From an uncultured Burkholderiales bacterium (lineage in GTDB: Bacteria > Pseudomonadota > Gammaproteobacteria > Burkholderiales > Casimicrobiaceae), in NCBI GenBank assembly GCA_937944385.1, contig CALDYQ010000007.1, positions 1-64,000 on the forward strand: 64,000 nucleotides of DNA, given 5' to 3'. A model generated the notes under the pieces. It worked only from the letters and a program-made list of their open reading frames with translations, had not been told where the DNA came from and ran no database searches. The translations under genes and the position numbers were made by a program. Shown piece after piece: positions 10,731 through 20,676 of this stretch. Every line of letters begins with the position of its first letter. The first letter of the stretch is position 1.

Positions 10731-11114
10731 TCAAGCCCGGACGAAGAGCGTCTCGAGAACTCCGTTGCCGCCATTTCTCGAGCGGTGTCCGTGCCGCGTC
10801 GGATCGAACGGCTCGCCGGGCGGCAGGGTATCGGCCGAGAAGAAGTGCTCCCCAGGACCGAAGCGCCGCCAGCTGCCGTCGCGCAGCCCGATTTCCATGA
10901 CCCCGCGCAGGATCACGACCCATTGTGGGTGAGGGGTGACATGCCATTCGCTCGCAAAGCCCGGCGCCGAGCGGCGAAGCTGTACCCCGCCGCTTGGCAG
11001 CAGCGCCGAGAGAACTGTGGGAGGCGCACCGAACTCGAGTGCGATTGCGTCCTTCCGGAAACGGGCGACGCCGTCTGGGCCGGTGTAGAGCGTGACGCGG
11101 TTGAAGTGCTGCAT
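10731..11114 (-). CDS. Small cupin-domain protein
   Basis: 127 residues with a single conserved beta-barrel domain. HVTPHPQWVVILRGVMEIGL is cupin motif 1 (His-containing, metal-binding type) and FGPGEHFFSADT followed by HGHRS covers motif 2. Proteins this small are usually non-catalytic binding proteins or minor oxygenases/isomerases; no specific function can be assigned. It begins 3 bases after the AEC transporter stop and 33 bases before prfC, inside the same minus-strand operon. Confidence 0.75.
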   Translation of the reverse strand: MQHFNRVTLYTGPDGVARFRKDAIALEFGAPPTVLSALLPSGGVQLRRSAPGFASEWHVTPHPQWVVILRGVMEIGLRDGSWRRFGPGEHFFSADTLPPGEPFDPTRHGHRSRNGGNGVLETLFVRA

Positions 11115-11117
11115 CGG

Positions 11118-12002
11118 TCAACCTTTGAGGGCGAAGACGAGCCCAAGTGGCACGAACACGATGCTCGCAATGTTGCCGACCAGCACGATCGAGGCCACCT
11201 TGGCGGGCTCCTGCCTGTAGTGATCGGCCACGAGGAAGTTGAGCACCGCCGGCGGCAACGCGCCAAAGAGATAGGTGAGACCGATTTGCTCCTGAGTCAT
11301 CGGAATGAACATCACGACCAGTCCGGCCGTCGCAAGTCCGGTGAGTGGGCAGACCGCAGCTGCCAGGAGCGAGGTGCCGAAATCCCGCCAGTGCACATCG
11401 TTCATGCGGACGCCGAGCGAGATCAGCATGAGCGGGATTGCCGAGTCACCGATCATTTTCATCGGGGCATGGATCGTGTCCGGCAGATGCGTGCCAGTCA
11501 GGCCGAGCGCGGCGCCGATCGCCGTGGCCCAGATCATGGGGCTTTTGGCGAAGAACGCCCAGTCGGCGCGCCGACCGACCATCACCGCGCCGACGGTGAA
11601 GTGAAGCAGGTTCGAGGTGGTGAATAGCGCGACCATGCCGGCCACCCCCGGCGGTCCAAAGGCAAACAGCGCAAGAGGTAGCCCCATGTTGCCGCAGTTG
11701 TTGAACATCATCGGCGGAACGAAGGTCCGGGCATCCCAGCCGGCAAGGCGTGCGAAGGGCCAGGCGAGCAGGCCCGAGCCGAGCACGATCATGACCGAGG
11801 CGAGCGCGAGCGGCCAGAGCGCAATCAGATCGACGCCTTTGTCCGACAGGTAGGCCAGCACGAGGAACGGGGCGAAGACGTCCAGGTTGAAGCGGTTGAA
11901 CGTCCGCATATCCGGCTTCCAGATGCGGCCGAGCACAAAGCCCACGAGGATGATCGCGAGCACCGGCAGGATGATCTCGACGATGCGGAAGCCGACGGTC
12001 AT
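11118..12002 (-). CDS. AEC family transporter
   Basis: 294 residues, about ten hydrophobic segments, of the auxin efflux carrier/malonate transporter family (Mem_trans). Signatures are FNNCGNMGLPLALFAFG and, near the C-terminus, PPAVLNFLVADHYRQEPAKVA. Probably moves a small organic acid across the inner membrane; direction and substrate are unknown. Start taken at the ATG that overlaps the upstream MFS stop codon by 4 bases (ATGA); a longer open frame to 12176 lies entirely within the MFS gene. The coupling to an MFS gene upstream and a cupin gene downstream suggests a shared substrate, which is inference. Confidence 0.85.
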   Translation of the reverse strand: MTVGFRIVEIILPVLAIILVGFVLGRIWKPDMRTFNRFNLDVFAPFLVLAYLSDKGVDLIALWPLALASVMIVLGSGLLAWPFARLAGWDARTFVPPMMFNNCGNMGLPLALFAFGPPGVAGMVALFTTSNLLHFTVGAVMVGRRADWAFFAKSPMIWATAIGAALGLTGTHLPDTIHAPMKMIGDSAIPLMLISLGVRMNDVHWRDFGTSLLAAAVCPLTGLATAGLVVMFIPMTQEQIGLTYLFGALPPAVLNFLVADHYRQEPAKVASIVLVGNIASIVFVPLGLVFALKG

Positions 12003-13294
12003 GAGTGCGAGGTGCGGGTCGCGGCGCGGGACAGCTTGCGCATGGCGATCAGCGTCCAGACGGCGGCCACGCCCTGCAGCAGCAGCAAAAGTACAAATGC
12101 GGTCTCGTAGCCAACCGGGAGGTAGCGACCCGCGCTCTCGGCGGGGAAACGATTGATCACGAGGCCCATGCCCCATTGCAGCAGAAAGCTGCCGAAAAAC
12201 ATGATGAAGTTGATCGTGGTGACCAGCCGCCCTGCGACTTCACGCGGAAACTGGGGCGCGAGCGCAGCAAAGGCGAGATTGCCGAACACGTGCGTGAGCC
12301 CGAAGGCGAGCATCACGAGCGCGGGCACGCTCGCCCACGAGGCAAGAAACGGCAGTTGCCCGAGCGGCGCGGCGAGGCAGGCCCACGCGGCGAAGCGGAT
12401 GGCCGAGCCGCCACGGTTCACGTGAGCGGTGAGGGCGCGGCCGAGGATCAGGTTGGCCGCAAGCATCCCGGCCGGCACGAGCAGCAGATAGTGACCGATC
12501 CGACTTCGCTCGATGCCCGCGACATCCACGAGCCAGGGTCCGGCCCACAGGCCCTGAACTGCGAGCCCGATGGCGTTGGTCAAGCAGGCGATCGGGATCA
12601 AAAGCCAGAACGTACGGTGGCCGAGCACCATGCCCCACGAGGAGCGCGCGGCTGAAGACGGCGGTGTCGATATCGGGGGCGTGCCTGTGGCAACGACGGG
12701 CGGGTCGGGCACACGAAACGCCAGCCAGCCGGCGATCGCGAGCGCGGCAAAGCCAATGCCCACGAACATCTGCGGCCAGGTGATCACGCCGAGTAGCCAG
12801 AGCACCGGTGCGGTCGAAGCGATGGCTCCGGCGTTTCCCACGGCCAACATGTAGCCGTTGACGGCTGGCAACTGAACAGGCGCAAGCCACAGGCCGAAGG
12901 TACGCAGACTCGCCATCAGGCAAGCGGCGACGCCAATGCCGATCAGGATGCGCCCGGCGATGAGCATCTCGGCGCTCGTCGCGCTGGCAAAGACGAAGCA
13001 GCCGGCCGCGCAGGCGACCAGCAGCATGGCATTCACCCGCCGGGGCCGAAAGCGATCGAGCCAGCCGCCGAGCGGGAGCTGAGTGAACGAGAACGAGAGG
13101 AAGTACGCCGCGGTGAGGAGCCCGAGGGTTGCGGCATCGAGCGAGAACTCGGCGATCAGCGAGGGCGCAATGGCCGCATTCACCGAACGCAGGCCGAAAC
13201 TGACGAGGTAGGCCGCTCCGAACGGGACGAAGACGGCGAACCAAAAACGCGGCGGCCACACGGCCGCCGGGGCTGCACGCGTCGACGCGTTCAA
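11999..13294 (-). CDS. MFS transporter
   Basis: 431 residues with about twelve membrane segments in two halves joined by a Pro/Ser-rich cytoplasmic loop near residue 205. [14 protein letters not shown] at about 77-90 is the MFS motif A between segments 2 and 3, and [14 protein letters not shown] matches segment 4. Resembles nitrate/organic-anion type MFS permeases of betaproteobacteria, but the substrate is not readable. The start codon overlaps the hslU stop (ATGA) and its own stop overlaps the AEC start, so the three are translationally coupled. Confidence 0.85.
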   Translation of the reverse strand: MNASTRAAPAAVWPPRFWFAVFVPFGAAYLVSFGLRSVNAAIAPSLIAEFSLDAATLGLLTAAYFLSFSFTQLPLGGWLDRFRPRRVNAMLLVACAAGCFVFASATSAEMLIAGRILIGIGVAACLMASLRTFGLWLAPVQLPAVNGYMLAVGNAGAIASTAPVLWLLGVITWPQMFVGIGFAALAIAGWLAFRVPDPPVVATGTPPISTPPSSAARSSWGMVLGHRTFWLLIPIACLTNAIGLAVQGLWAGPWLVDVAGIERSRIGHYLLLVPAGMLAANLILGRALTAHVNRGGSAIRFAAWACLAAPLGQLPFLASWASVPALVMLAFGLTHVFGNLAFAALAPQFPREVAGRLVTTINFIMFFGSFLLQWGMGLVINRFPAESAGRYLPVGYETAFVLLLLLQGVAAVWTLIAMRKLSRAATRTSHS

Positions 13295-14628
13295 AGGATG
13301 AATTGCGACAGATTTTCGTCGCGCACGATACCCGCGAGGCGGGCCTCGACGAAGTCTGCATCGATGGCCACCGATTGATTGCGGTAGCGCTCGGCTGCGA
13401 AGCTCACTTCCTCGAGCAGTTTTTCCATCACGGTGTGCAGTCGTCGGGCACCGATGTTTTCCTGCCGTTCATTCACGGAGTGCGCGATTTCGGCCAGCCT
13501 GCGGATGCCGCTTGTCTGGAAATCGAGTGTCACCCCTTCTGTTGCCAGGAGGGCTGCGTATTGGCGGGTGAGGCTCGCATCAGTTGCGGTCAGGATCCGT
13601 TCGAAGTCATCGACCGAAAGCGCCGAAAGCTCGACCCGGATCGGAAACCGCCCCTGCAGCTCGGGGATCAGGTCGGAGGGCTTGGCCAGATGAAAGGCCC
13701 CGCTCGCGATGAAGAGGATATGGTCGGTCTTGACCGGACCGTACTTGGTGTTGACGGTGGTGCCTTCGACGAGCGGCAGCAGGTCGCGCTGCACGCCCTG
13801 GCGCGAGACGTCCGCGCCATGCGTCTCCTGACGCGCGGCGATCTTGTCGATCTCATCGATGAAAACGATGCCGTGCTGTTCGGCGGCGGCGAGGGCGCGC
13901 GATTTGATGTCCTCCTCGTTGATGAGTTTGGCCGCTTCCTCCTCGGTCATGACACGCAGCGCCTCGACGACCGTCATCCGCCGGAGCTTGCGCCGCTGGG
14001 ACTGAAGCCCGGCGAACATCTGCTGGATCTGCTGGCTGAGCTCCTCCATGCCGGGAGGGGCCATCACTTCCATACGCGGAGCTTCGACGGCGACCTCGAT
14101 ATCGATCTCGCGGTCGTCGAGCGTGCCCTCGCGCAGCATCTTCCGGAATTTCTGGCGCGTGGCGTTGTCGGTGGGCTTCAGGTCATCGAAGTTCACCGCA
14201 GCCGGTGGCGGCAGGAGGGCGTCCAGCACCCGGTCTTCGGCCTGATCGAGCGCCCGGTCACGCACGGCGCGGGTGGCCTCGTCCCGCGTCTGCTTGATCG
14301 CGACCTCGACCAGGTCACGGATGATCGTGTCGACGTCTCGGCCCACGTAACCGACCTCGGTGAATTTGGTGGCCTCGACCTTGACGAACGGGGCTTTCGC
14401 GAGTCGGGCAAGCCGACGTGCGATCTCTGTCTTGCCCACGCCCGTGGGGCCGATCATGAGGATGTTCTTGGGCGTAATCTCCTGGCGAAGCGGTTCGGGC
14501 ACCTGCTGACGACGCCAGCGGTTGCGTAGCGCGATGGCCACCGCCTTCTTTGCCTCGGCCTGACCGACGATGTGGCGGTCAAGCTCGTGGACGATCTCGG
14601 GCGGGGTCATGGGGGGTGGTGGGCTCAT
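13291..14628 (-). CDS. hslU: HslUV protease ATPase subunit HslU
   Basis: 445-residue AAA+ unfoldase that feeds substrates into the HslV peptidase. Walker A is GPTGVGKTE, Walker [11 protein letters not shown], the pore/I-domain lies between residues about 110 and 240, sensor-1 region is [10 protein letters not shown], and the C-terminus ENLSQFIL is the tail that docks into HslV. Start chosen at [20 protein letters not shown] at 14610 is equally plausible. Normally hslV lies immediately upstream; here the upstream gene is gluQ, and no hslV is in the window. The stop overlaps the MFS start. Confidence 0.95.
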   Translation of the reverse strand: MSPPPPMTPPEIVHELDRHIVGQAEAKKAVAIALRNRWRRQQVPEPLRQEITPKNILMIGPTGVGKTEIARRLARLAKAPFVKVEATKFTEVGYVGRDVDTIIRDLVEVAIKQTRDEATRAVRDRALDQAEDRVLDALLPPPAAVNFDDLKPTDNATRQKFRKMLREGTLDDREIDIEVAVEAPRMEVMAPPGMEELSQQIQQMFAGLQSQRRKLRRMTVVEALRVMTEEEAAKLINEEDIKSRALAAAEQHGIVFIDEIDKIAARQETHGADVSRQGVQRDLLPLVEGTTVNTKYGPVKTDHILFIASGAFHLAKPSDLIPELQGRFPIRVELSALSVDDFERILTATDASLTRQYAALLATEGVTLDFQTSGIRRLAEIAHSVNERQENIGARRLHTVMEKLLEEVSFAAERYRNQSVAIDADFVEARLAGIVRDENLSQFIL

Positions 14629-14687
14629 TCGGCGATTGTAGGAAGCCTCCGGTGGCACATCGAAGGCGGCGCGGGGTTCGCGTGAAT

Positions 14688-15608
14688 TCAGACGGGGGGC
14701 GGCACGCGCGCGAGGTTCCAGTGCGCCGCCGCGAAGCGCAGGAACGCTGAAACGTCATCGACCAGACCCGGATCGACCTGCCCCAGGTGTTGCCACGCGG
14801 CGCGCAGCGCGGGCAGCGCTTCATCCGACGCGATGGCCCGGGCGAGCGTCTGCTTCGAAAGCTTTTGCCCATCGGGCGCACGCACGAGGGGCAGATGCAG
14901 ATAGCGCGGGATCGGGAAACCGAGTGCTTCGCCCAGCACGATCTGGCGCGGGGTGTTCATCAGCAGGTCATCGCCACGCACGACATCGGTTACGCCTTGG
15001 TCGGCGTCGTCCACGACCACCGCAAGCTGATAGGTATAGCACCCATCGGCGCGACGCAAAACGAACGGGCCGATTTCCCGCGCTACGTCCTGTTCGAGCG
15101 GACCGTGTCGCCGGTCGGTGAATCGCGTGGCGCCCTGGCCGGGCAGGGCAAAGCGCACCGCATGCCGATCGAGCGGCAGCCCGAGTGCCGCGCAGGTGCC
15201 TGGATAGATCGGCTCGCCCCAGGCGTTGACCGCGGCGTACTCGAGCAGACGCCTGCTGCAGCGGCAGCCGAAGAGGGTGCCTAGGTTTGCGAGCCGGTCG
15301 AGGGCCGCCGAGTAGCATGCGCTGCGCTCGCTCTGCCGCAGGATCGGGCCGTCGCTCACGAGCCCGCACGCGCCGAGTTGATCGAGGATCACGCGCTCCG
15401 CCTCGCGCGAGGCGCGCATCGTGTCCACGTCCTCGATGCGCACGAACCAGGTGCCACCCTGTGCGCGCGCATCCGCCCAGCTGCCGAGCGCAGCCACGAG
15501 AGAGCCCAGATGCAGCGGGCCGGTCGGGGAGGGCGCGAATCGACCCACATAGCGACCGCCGCGGCCGCCCGAGTGCTCGGTACCGATCAATTCGCCGGGG
15601 GGAGCCAC
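14688..15608 (-). CDS. gluQ: Glutamyl-Q tRNA(Asp) synthetase
   Basis: 306-residue paralogue of glutamyl-tRNA synthetase lacking the anticodon-binding domain; it glutamylates queuosine in the wobble position of tRNA(Asp). [13 protein letters not shown] (residues 24-36) is the HIGH motif and KLSKQT the KMSKS equivalent. A zinc site is suggested by CRCS near residue 115 and YPGTC further on. The GTG start lies inside the 3' end of the transglycosylase gene (22-base overlap), which supports co-translation. Followed by hslU after 59 bases. Confidence 0.92.
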   Translation of the reverse strand: MAPPGELIGTEHSGGRGGRYVGRFAPSPTGPLHLGSLVAALGSWADARAQGGTWFVRIEDVDTMRASREAERVILDQLGACGLVSDGPILRQSERSACYSAALDRLANLGTLFGCRCSRRLLEYAAVNAWGEPIYPGTCAALGLPLDRHAVRFALPGQGATRFTDRRHGPLEQDVAREIGPFVLRRADGCYTYQLAVVVDDADQGVTDVVRGDDLLMNTPRQIVLGEALGFPIPRYLHLPLVRAPDGQKLSKQTLARAIASDEALPALRAAWQHLGQVDPGLVDDVSAFLRFAAAHWNLARVPPPV

Positions 15609-16198
15609 GACCAGTTACGCTCGAGCAGAGCCAACACGGCGTTGGGATAGTCGAAGCGTCCGAGCGAGCCGTTGTAGCGAGCCAGCGCGCGCACGACATT
15701 GCCGTTTTCCATGTCGAGATAGTGGCGCAGGATGACGCAGCCGTAGCGCAGGTTGGTCCGCAGATGGAACAGGTTGTGCTCGGGCGAGCCGATGAGCCGC
15801 ACCCAGAAGGGCATCACCTGCATGTAGCCGCGGGCCGAAGCGGTGCTCACTGCATATTTGCGAAAGGCGCTTTCGTGCTGGATGACTGCAAGCACGAGCT
15901 GCGGGTCGAGTCCGGCACGGCTCGCCTCGTACTGCACGGTGATCAGGAACTCGGTCCGCTGCTCCGCATCCGGCATGCGGCGAGCGAGCCGCGCAGACAT
16001 CTCGGCAAGCCACGCCTGCGTCACCCTGGGGTCGCCGATCAGGCGCGGTGCGCCGCGATCGGCGATGGCCGAGGCGAGGGCGGTCTGCACGCTCGGGATC
16101 AGCTTCTCTTCGATCTGTGCCCCTGCGTACACGCGGTCGGCGACCAACGCGGCCGAGGAAAGAAACAGAGCGAGGGCGAAAAACGACCTGAATTTCAA
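15587..16198 (-). CDS. Lytic transglycosylase domain protein
   Basis: 203 residues: a signal peptide ([20 protein letters not shown]) followed by a helical spacer and an SLT/goose-lysozyme-like domain. The catalytic glutamate is E109 in VIQHESAF, followed by [13 protein letters not shown] and ARYNGS, the standard family-1 transglycosylase order. It cleaves peptidoglycan between MurNAc and GlcNAc in the periplasm. The start overlaps the proS stop by 4 bases and the 3' end overlaps gluQ, so it sits within the proS operon. It is shorter than most Slt proteins, having no superhelical domain. Confidence 0.9.
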   Translation of the reverse strand: MKFRSFFALALFLSSAALVADRVYAGAQIEEKLIPSVQTALASAIADRGAPRLIGDPRVTQAWLAEMSARLARRMPDAEQRTEFLITVQYEASRAGLDPQLVLAVIQHESAFRKYAVSTASARGYMQVMPFWVRLIGSPEHNLFHLRTNLRYGCVILRHYLDMENGNVVRALARYNGSLGRFDYPNAVLALLERNWSWLPPAN

Positions 16199-17922
16199 TG
16201 GACGAGTCGGGATCGGAGAGCAATCACGATCTCGGTGAGGGGAATCTTGGTCGCTTCGGTCTCACGACGGCCCTGAAGTTCCACGACGCCTTCCTTCAAG
16301 CCACGTTCGCCGATCGTGATCCGCCAAGGAATGCCAATCAATTCGAGATCCGCAAACATCACGCCGGGCCGTTCCCCGCGGTCATCGAGCACGACATCGA
16401 TATCGGCGGCAGCGAGCTGGCTGTACAGCTGGTCTGCCGCCGCGCGCACCTCGGCGCTCCGGTCGTATCCGACCGCCGCGATCGCCGCCACCCAGGGGGC
16501 CATCGCTTCGGGCCAGATGATGCCGCGAGCATCGTTGTTCTGCTCGATCGCCGCCGCCACCACGCGGGTGACGCCGATGCCGTAGCAGCCCATCTCCATG
16601 ACCTGTTCCTTCTGCTCGCGGTCGAGGAAGGTGGCGCGCAAGGCTTCCGAATACTTGCGACCGAGCGCGAACACATGCCCGACCTCGATCCCGCGACGCA
16701 GCTTGAGGTGGCCCTTGCCATCGGGCGAGGGGTCGCCCTCGACGACGTTTCTCACGTCGGCGACGAGGTCGGGTTCGGGGCAATCCCGGCCCCAGTTGAC
16801 GCCGGTGAGGTGATAGCCCGCCTCGTTCGCGCCGCAGATGAAGTCCGCCATGGCCGCCGCAGTCCGGTCTGCGACGACCGTGACCCTGCCCGGATGTGCC
16901 TTGCCGTGGCGTGGTACCGGGCCGCAGTAGCCCGGGATGACGCCCAGGTGGGCTTCGATCTCCTCGGGCGTGGCCGGACGGGCATCGGCGAGAGGCGCAA
17001 GCTTGCCGAGCTTTACCTCGTTCACCATGTGGTCCGCGCGGAGCATGACCAGCACAAAGCCCGATGACCCCATGTACATCATGGCCTTGAGCTGCTTTTC
17101 GAGCGGCTCACCGAGAAAGCGAGCGACGTCCTCGCAGGTCGTCTGTCCGGGGGTGTGTACGAGCGTGAGCGGCTGCGATGGAGCGGGCCTGGGTTCGGCC
17201 GGTGCGAGCGCTTGGGCGAGCTCGAGGTTGGCCGCGTAGTCCGAATCGGGACAGTAGGCGATGACGTCCTCGCCGCTGTCGGCAAGCACCTGGAATTCAT
17301 GCGAAGCGAAGCCGCCGATGTTGCCAGTGTCGGCTTCGACGGCGCGGAACTCGAGCCCGAGCCGCGTGAAGATGCGACTGTAGGCGTCATACATCCCCTG
17401 GTAGCTCCGCATGAGTCCGTCCTTGTCCACGTCGAACGAGTAGGCATCCTTCATGATGAACTCGCGCGAGCGCATGACGCCGAAGCGCGGGCGCCGCTCG
17501 TCGCGGAACTTTGTTTGGATGTGGTAGAGGTTCTTTGGCAGTTGCCGCCAGCTCTTGAGTTCCTGCCGCGCGATGTCGGTGATGACCTCTTCCGAGGTGG
17601 GCTGCACGATGAAATCGCGCTCGTGGCGATCCTTGAGCCGAAGCATCTCGGGGCCCATCTTCTCCCAGCGCCCGGATTCCACCCAGAGCTCCGCGGGCTG
17701 GATCACCGGCATCAGGAGCTCGATCGCGCCCGCGGCATTCATCTCCTCGCGGATGATCGTCTCCACCTTGCGCAGCACGCGCACACCGAGCGGCATCCAG
17801 GTGTAGATCCCGGCACCGAGCTTTCGGATCATGCCGGCCCGGAGCATGAGCTGATGGGAGACGATCTCGGCCTCGGCGGGGGCTTCCTTGGTGGTCGAGA
17901 GGAGGAATTGGGACAGGCGCAT
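16195..17922 (-). CDS. proS: Prolyl-tRNA synthetase
   Basis: 575 residues, the bacterial long form with the cis-editing insertion. Class II motifs: motif 1 around [11 protein letters not shown], motif 2 [21 protein letters not shown] (starting near residue 137), and motif 3 [15 protein letters not shown] near the C-terminal third; the editing insertion between motifs 2 and 3 includes [18 protein letters not shown]. Start at [15 protein letters not shown]; an upstream open frame is spurious because it runs into the divergent gene. First gene of the minus-strand train and divergent from the amidohydrolase gene with a 69-bp gap. Confidence 0.97.
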   Translation of the reverse strand: MRLSQFLLSTTKEAPAEAEIVSHQLMLRAGMIRKLGAGIYTWMPLGVRVLRKVETIIREEMNAAGAIELLMPVIQPAELWVESGRWEKMGPEMLRLKDRHERDFIVQPTSEEVITDIARQELKSWRQLPKNLYHIQTKFRDERRPRFGVMRSREFIMKDAYSFDVDKDGLMRSYQGMYDAYSRIFTRLGLEFRAVEADTGNIGGFASHEFQVLADSGEDVIAYCPDSDYAANLELAQALAPAEPRPAPSQPLTLVHTPGQTTCEDVARFLGEPLEKQLKAMMYMGSSGFVLVMLRADHMVNEVKLGKLAPLADARPATPEEIEAHLGVIPGYCGPVPRHGKAHPGRVTVVADRTAAAMADFICGANEAGYHLTGVNWGRDCPEPDLVADVRNVVEGDPSPDGKGHLKLRRGIEVGHVFALGRKYSEALRATFLDREQKEQVMEMGCYGIGVTRVVAAAIEQNNDARGIIWPEAMAPWVAAIAAVGYDRSAEVRAAADQLYSQLAAADIDVVLDDRGERPGVMFADLELIGIPWRITIGERGLKEGVVELQGRRETEATKIPLTEIVIALRSRLVH

Positions 17923-17979
17923 GATGGAGGGGACGGGAGTCTGCGGCACGGATCTGCCGGCGAGCTTTCGATTTTCGCC

Positions 17980-17985
17980 TATCCT
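17980..17985 (+). promoter_or_regulatory. Candidate -10 element close to a start codon
   Basis: TATCCT lies 6 bases before the ATG at 17992 and no ribosome site separates them, so transcription starting at the usual distance would begin at the start codon. No convincing -35 was found. Confidence 0.3.
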
Positions 17986-17991
17986 AGGGCA

Positions 17992-18918
17992 ATGCAACCG
18001 GAAGCCCAACCTACAGCGCCGCTCACCGACAGCGAGGGCGAGCCGCTCGAGCCTTTGTCGCGCAACGTGGTGGAAGTCCGTCGTCCCCCTCCGCGTGCAG
18101 CCGTCGTTCCGCTCCTGTTCGACTCGCCGCATAGCGGCACCTGGTACCCGGAGGACTTCGACCATGCCTGCGACCCTGCGCTTCTGCGCAAAGCGGAGGA
18201 CACCCATGTCGATGATCTCTACGACTTTGCGCCTTCACTCGGCGCAACCCTCGTCTGCGCCGTCTTCCCGCGAAGCTACATCGATGTCAATCGACGGTTG
18301 GCCGACATCGACATCACGATGATCGAGGGCGCTTGGCCCGACCCCGTCGATGTCTCGCCCAAGACCCGCTCCGGCATCGGTCTCATCTGGCGACTGCTCG
18401 ACGACCGCACGCCAATCTACGCACGAAAGCTCACGGTTGACGAAGTACGTCATCGGATCGACCGCTGCTACCGCCCGTACTGGGATGCCTTGCATCGATC
18501 GGCAGAGCATCTGGTCGCGCAGCACGGACGGCTCGTGCACATCAATTGCCATTCGATGCCGGAGGAGGCTGGCCCGCTCTCCTGGGTGCCGCGCGGGACG
18601 CGCTTTGCCGATATCGTGCTCGGGGATCGCGACGGTACGACCTGCACGCCGGAATTCACTGCGCTCGTGGCCGAGGCCTTTCGCAAGGAGGGTCTGTCGG
18701 TTGCGATCAATGACCCCTACAAGGGGGTCGAGATCGTCAAGCAGATGGGGCGACCGGCCGAGCAGCGCGAGTCGATGCAGATCGAGATCAACCGGCGGCT
18801 CTACATGGACGAGGCGACACGCGAGCGAAATGCAAACTACGCTTCGCTCAAGGCCAGCCTGCGCCGCGTGATGGAGCAGGTGGCCGCCTACGCAGCGCAA
18901 GCCGCGCGGCGGTTCTGA
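17992..18918 (+). CDS. N-formylglutamate amidohydrolase family protein
   Basis: 308 residues. [32 protein letters not shown] and [10 protein letters not shown] are the signature blocks of the FGase family (zinc amidohydrolases that release formate from N-formylglutamate in histidine degradation, HutG type). No other hut gene is nearby, so the physiological substrate may differ. The start ATG follows a TATCCT -10-like hexamer by only 6 bases. Divergent from proS and followed after 33 bases by an unknown gene. Confidence 0.88.
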   Translation: MQPEAQPTAPLTDSEGEPLEPLSRNVVEVRRPPPRAAVVPLLFDSPHSGTWYPEDFDHACDPALLRKAEDTHVDDLYDFAPSLGATLVCAVFPRSYIDVNRRLADIDITMIEGAWPDPVDVSPKTRSGIGLIWRLLDDRTPIYARKLTVDEVRHRIDRCYRPYWDALHRSAEHLVAQHGRLVHINCHSMPEEAGPLSWVPRGTRFADIVLGDRDGTTCTPEFTALVAEAFRKEGLSVAINDPYKGVEIVKQMGRPAEQRESMQIEINRRLYMDEATRERNANYASLKASLRRVMEQVAAYAAQAARRF

Positions 18919-18938
18919 ATTTCGAGTCGGGCCCTTCC

Positions 18939-18944
18939 TACAAT
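18939..18944 (+). promoter_or_regulatory. Candidate -10 element close to a start codon
   Basis: TACAAT, one mismatch from consensus, ends 7 bases before the ATG at 18952; the space between them has no ribosome site. Suggests a leaderless transcript. Confidence 0.4.
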
Positions 18945-18951
18945 CGAACGT

Positions 18952-20118
18952 ATGCAGGATGACCGGCCCTTTTCCCTTCCCGACCCGCGCGTGTTCCGCG
19001 CGCAATCGAGCGCGAACGCGGGTCCTCAGGTGCGGGCCCTGATCGATGTGGCAACCGAAGCGCTGGCCGCCGAAGTCGCGGTCATTGCCGAGAAGGCCGA
19101 AGAGCGGCTCGTCGATCGAATCGTGGAGCAACTTCTTGCGGGCGATGTCGGGCCCATCGCTGACGCGCTCGCTGCCGCGCCATCACTCGGTGCGCTTCGG
19201 CTTCTCGCGCGCAGCCTCGCTCGTGCGCATGTCGAGGCCGCGCGGCGCAGGCATCCTGCCGAAGGCCTCGCGGCGACGGTATTCGCGCTGCCGGTGGTCA
19301 TCATCGCAGGGAGCCCGAACGCTGTCCGTGTGCCGGGCGCGCTGCCGCGGATCGAGGAGTTCGTCGAAGTGCTCAAGACGCATCGCGCGCTGCGTGGGAA
19401 CCAGGCCTTCGCGCTCGGTAACGCGCTCGTCTCCTCGGCGGCCTTTGCGCTCGAACGACTGCCGGCGACGCTCGACTGGTGGCGTGTGGATGACGTGCTG
19501 GGCGAACCGCTCGCGCTCGAGCGGGCGCCGATGGAGGTGGTCGCCAATCAGGAGCAGGTGTTCCTGCGTTTTCTCATCGGGCGGGCGCTCGCCGCACCCG
19601 GGGTCGATCTGCTCTCGGAGCGCGACGTCGGCCCCTGGGCCATGCCCTTCACCCAGGCGTTTGCGCGGCAGCTCGGCGGGGGCAGCCTGTCGCTGCTTGC
19701 CATGGCGCGACCGCCGCGCGAACCGCTCGCTGCGCTCTACCAGGGCCGCGTCGCCCAGCGCGAAGTCTCGCTCCAGCTCTTCGTTGCCAATGCGCTTCGC
19801 AAGTTTCGCCAGAGCGTCGGGGAGCCGGCCGCGGTGATCTCGGCGCATCGCACGGACGCTGGCGGCGAGGTCCGGCTCTCGCTTTCCAACCCCTTCGACG
19901 AGCGCGGCGCGGAAGGCTTCCGAGCGGAACTCTTTCCTACCGATCGCGCCGAAGCCGTGGCCGCGGAGATGCGTGCGCTCCTCTCCGAGTGCCGAGTGCA
20001 GGATGTCACCGTGCTCGCCGACGTCTTTCCGGACGTAGATCCAGTGACGCGGCTGCCGCTGCTGTTTCGCGCAGATGCGCTCGAGAACGCATCGATGCAT
20101 GCGCTTCGGTTGCATTGA
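18952..20118 (+). CDS. Conserved-looking protein of unknown function
   Basis: 388 residues; I do not recognise the family. It is soluble, Ala/Arg-rich, without signal peptide or clear membrane spans. Two hydrophobic strands (AATVFALPVVIIAGSP near 110; GGSLSLLAMARPP near 240) are separated by helical sequence, and a C-terminal block (ECRVQDVTVLADVFPDVDP) looks like a beta-alpha fold. Codon use matches its neighbours, so it appears to be a real, long-resident gene. It is flanked by an amidohydrolase gene and dsbB on the same strand, but spacing of 33 and 37 bases does not prove a functional link. Confidence 0.8.
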   Translation: MQDDRPFSLPDPRVFRAQSSANAGPQVRALIDVATEALAAEVAVIAEKAEERLVDRIVEQLLAGDVGPIADALAAAPSLGALRLLARSLARAHVEAARRRHPAEGLAATVFALPVVIIAGSPNAVRVPGALPRIEEFVEVLKTHRALRGNQAFALGNALVSSAAFALERLPATLDWWRVDDVLGEPLALERAPMEVVANQEQVFLRFLIGRALAAPGVDLLSERDVGPWAMPFTQAFARQLGGGSLSLLAMARPPREPLAALYQGRVAQREVSLQLFVANALRKFRQSVGEPAAVISAHRTDAGGEVRLSLSNPFDERGAEGFRAELFPTDRAEAVAAEMRALLSECRVQDVTVLADVFPDVDPVTRLPLLFRADALENASMHALRLH

Positions 20119-20155
20119 ACCCTGCGGTTGCTTTTTGATTCCGACGCTTGATGAG

Positions 20156-20671
20156 ATGAATCCGCTCGATGTCTTTCCTTCGCGCCGTGCTGCTTACGCC
20201 ACCTGCGCTTTGCTGTGTCTGGCGCTGTTGGGCTACGCCTTCTATCTCCAGTACGTCGAACTGATGGAGCCCTGCCCGATGTGCTGGTTCCAGCGTGGCG
20301 TGTTCGTCCTGCTCGCGCTCATCTTCGGCGCGGCTGCGGTCGTGAACCCGGGCGAGCGTGGCGCGCGCGTGGTCGCAGTCGTCGCCGGACTCACGGCCGT
20401 CGGCGGCGTGGCGCTCGCGCTCCGGCACCTTTGGATCCAGTCCTTGCCCGCCGATCAGCTTCCGAGCTGCGGCATGGGCATTGGCTACATGCTCGAAACC
20501 TTGCCCTTCATGGACGTGTTCGCGCGAGCACTTTCCGGTTCGGTCGAATGCAACAAGATCGATCGCGTGCTGGGCCTCTCGCTGCCGGCCTGGAACGTCA
20601 TCCTGTTTTCGCTGCTGCTCTTCGGTGCCCTTGCCCTGGTTCGCCATCGTGGTCGCACGGCAACCCGCTGA
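20156..20671 (+). CDS. dsbB: Disulfide bond formation protein B
   Basis: 171-residue inner-membrane protein with four hydrophobic segments. It reoxidises periplasmic DsbA and passes electrons to quinone. The first redox pair is C40-P-M-C43 (EPCPMCWFQR), with the conserved quinone-site Arg at 47; the second pair is C105 (LPSCGMG) and C132 (VECNKID) in the second periplasmic loop. Start taken at MNPLDVFPSRR, consistent with family length; upstream ATGs are within the previous gene or its tail. The prolyl oligopeptidase gene follows after 5 bases. Confidence 0.95.
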   Translation: MNPLDVFPSRRAAYATCALLCLALLGYAFYLQYVELMEPCPMCWFQRGVFVLLALIFGAAAVVNPGERGARVVAVVAGLTAVGGVALALRHLWIQSLPADQLPSCGMGIGYMLETLPFMDVFARALSGSVECNKIDRVLGLSLPAWNVILFSLLLFGALALVRHRGRTATR

Positions 20672-20676
20672 TTCCG

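Noticed and set aside
9048-11627. Open frame of 859 codons antisense to prfC, the cupin and the AEC genes
   Set aside because: Its length comes from GC-rich codon bias of the true genes on the other strand; it has no recognisable domain and no ribosome site.
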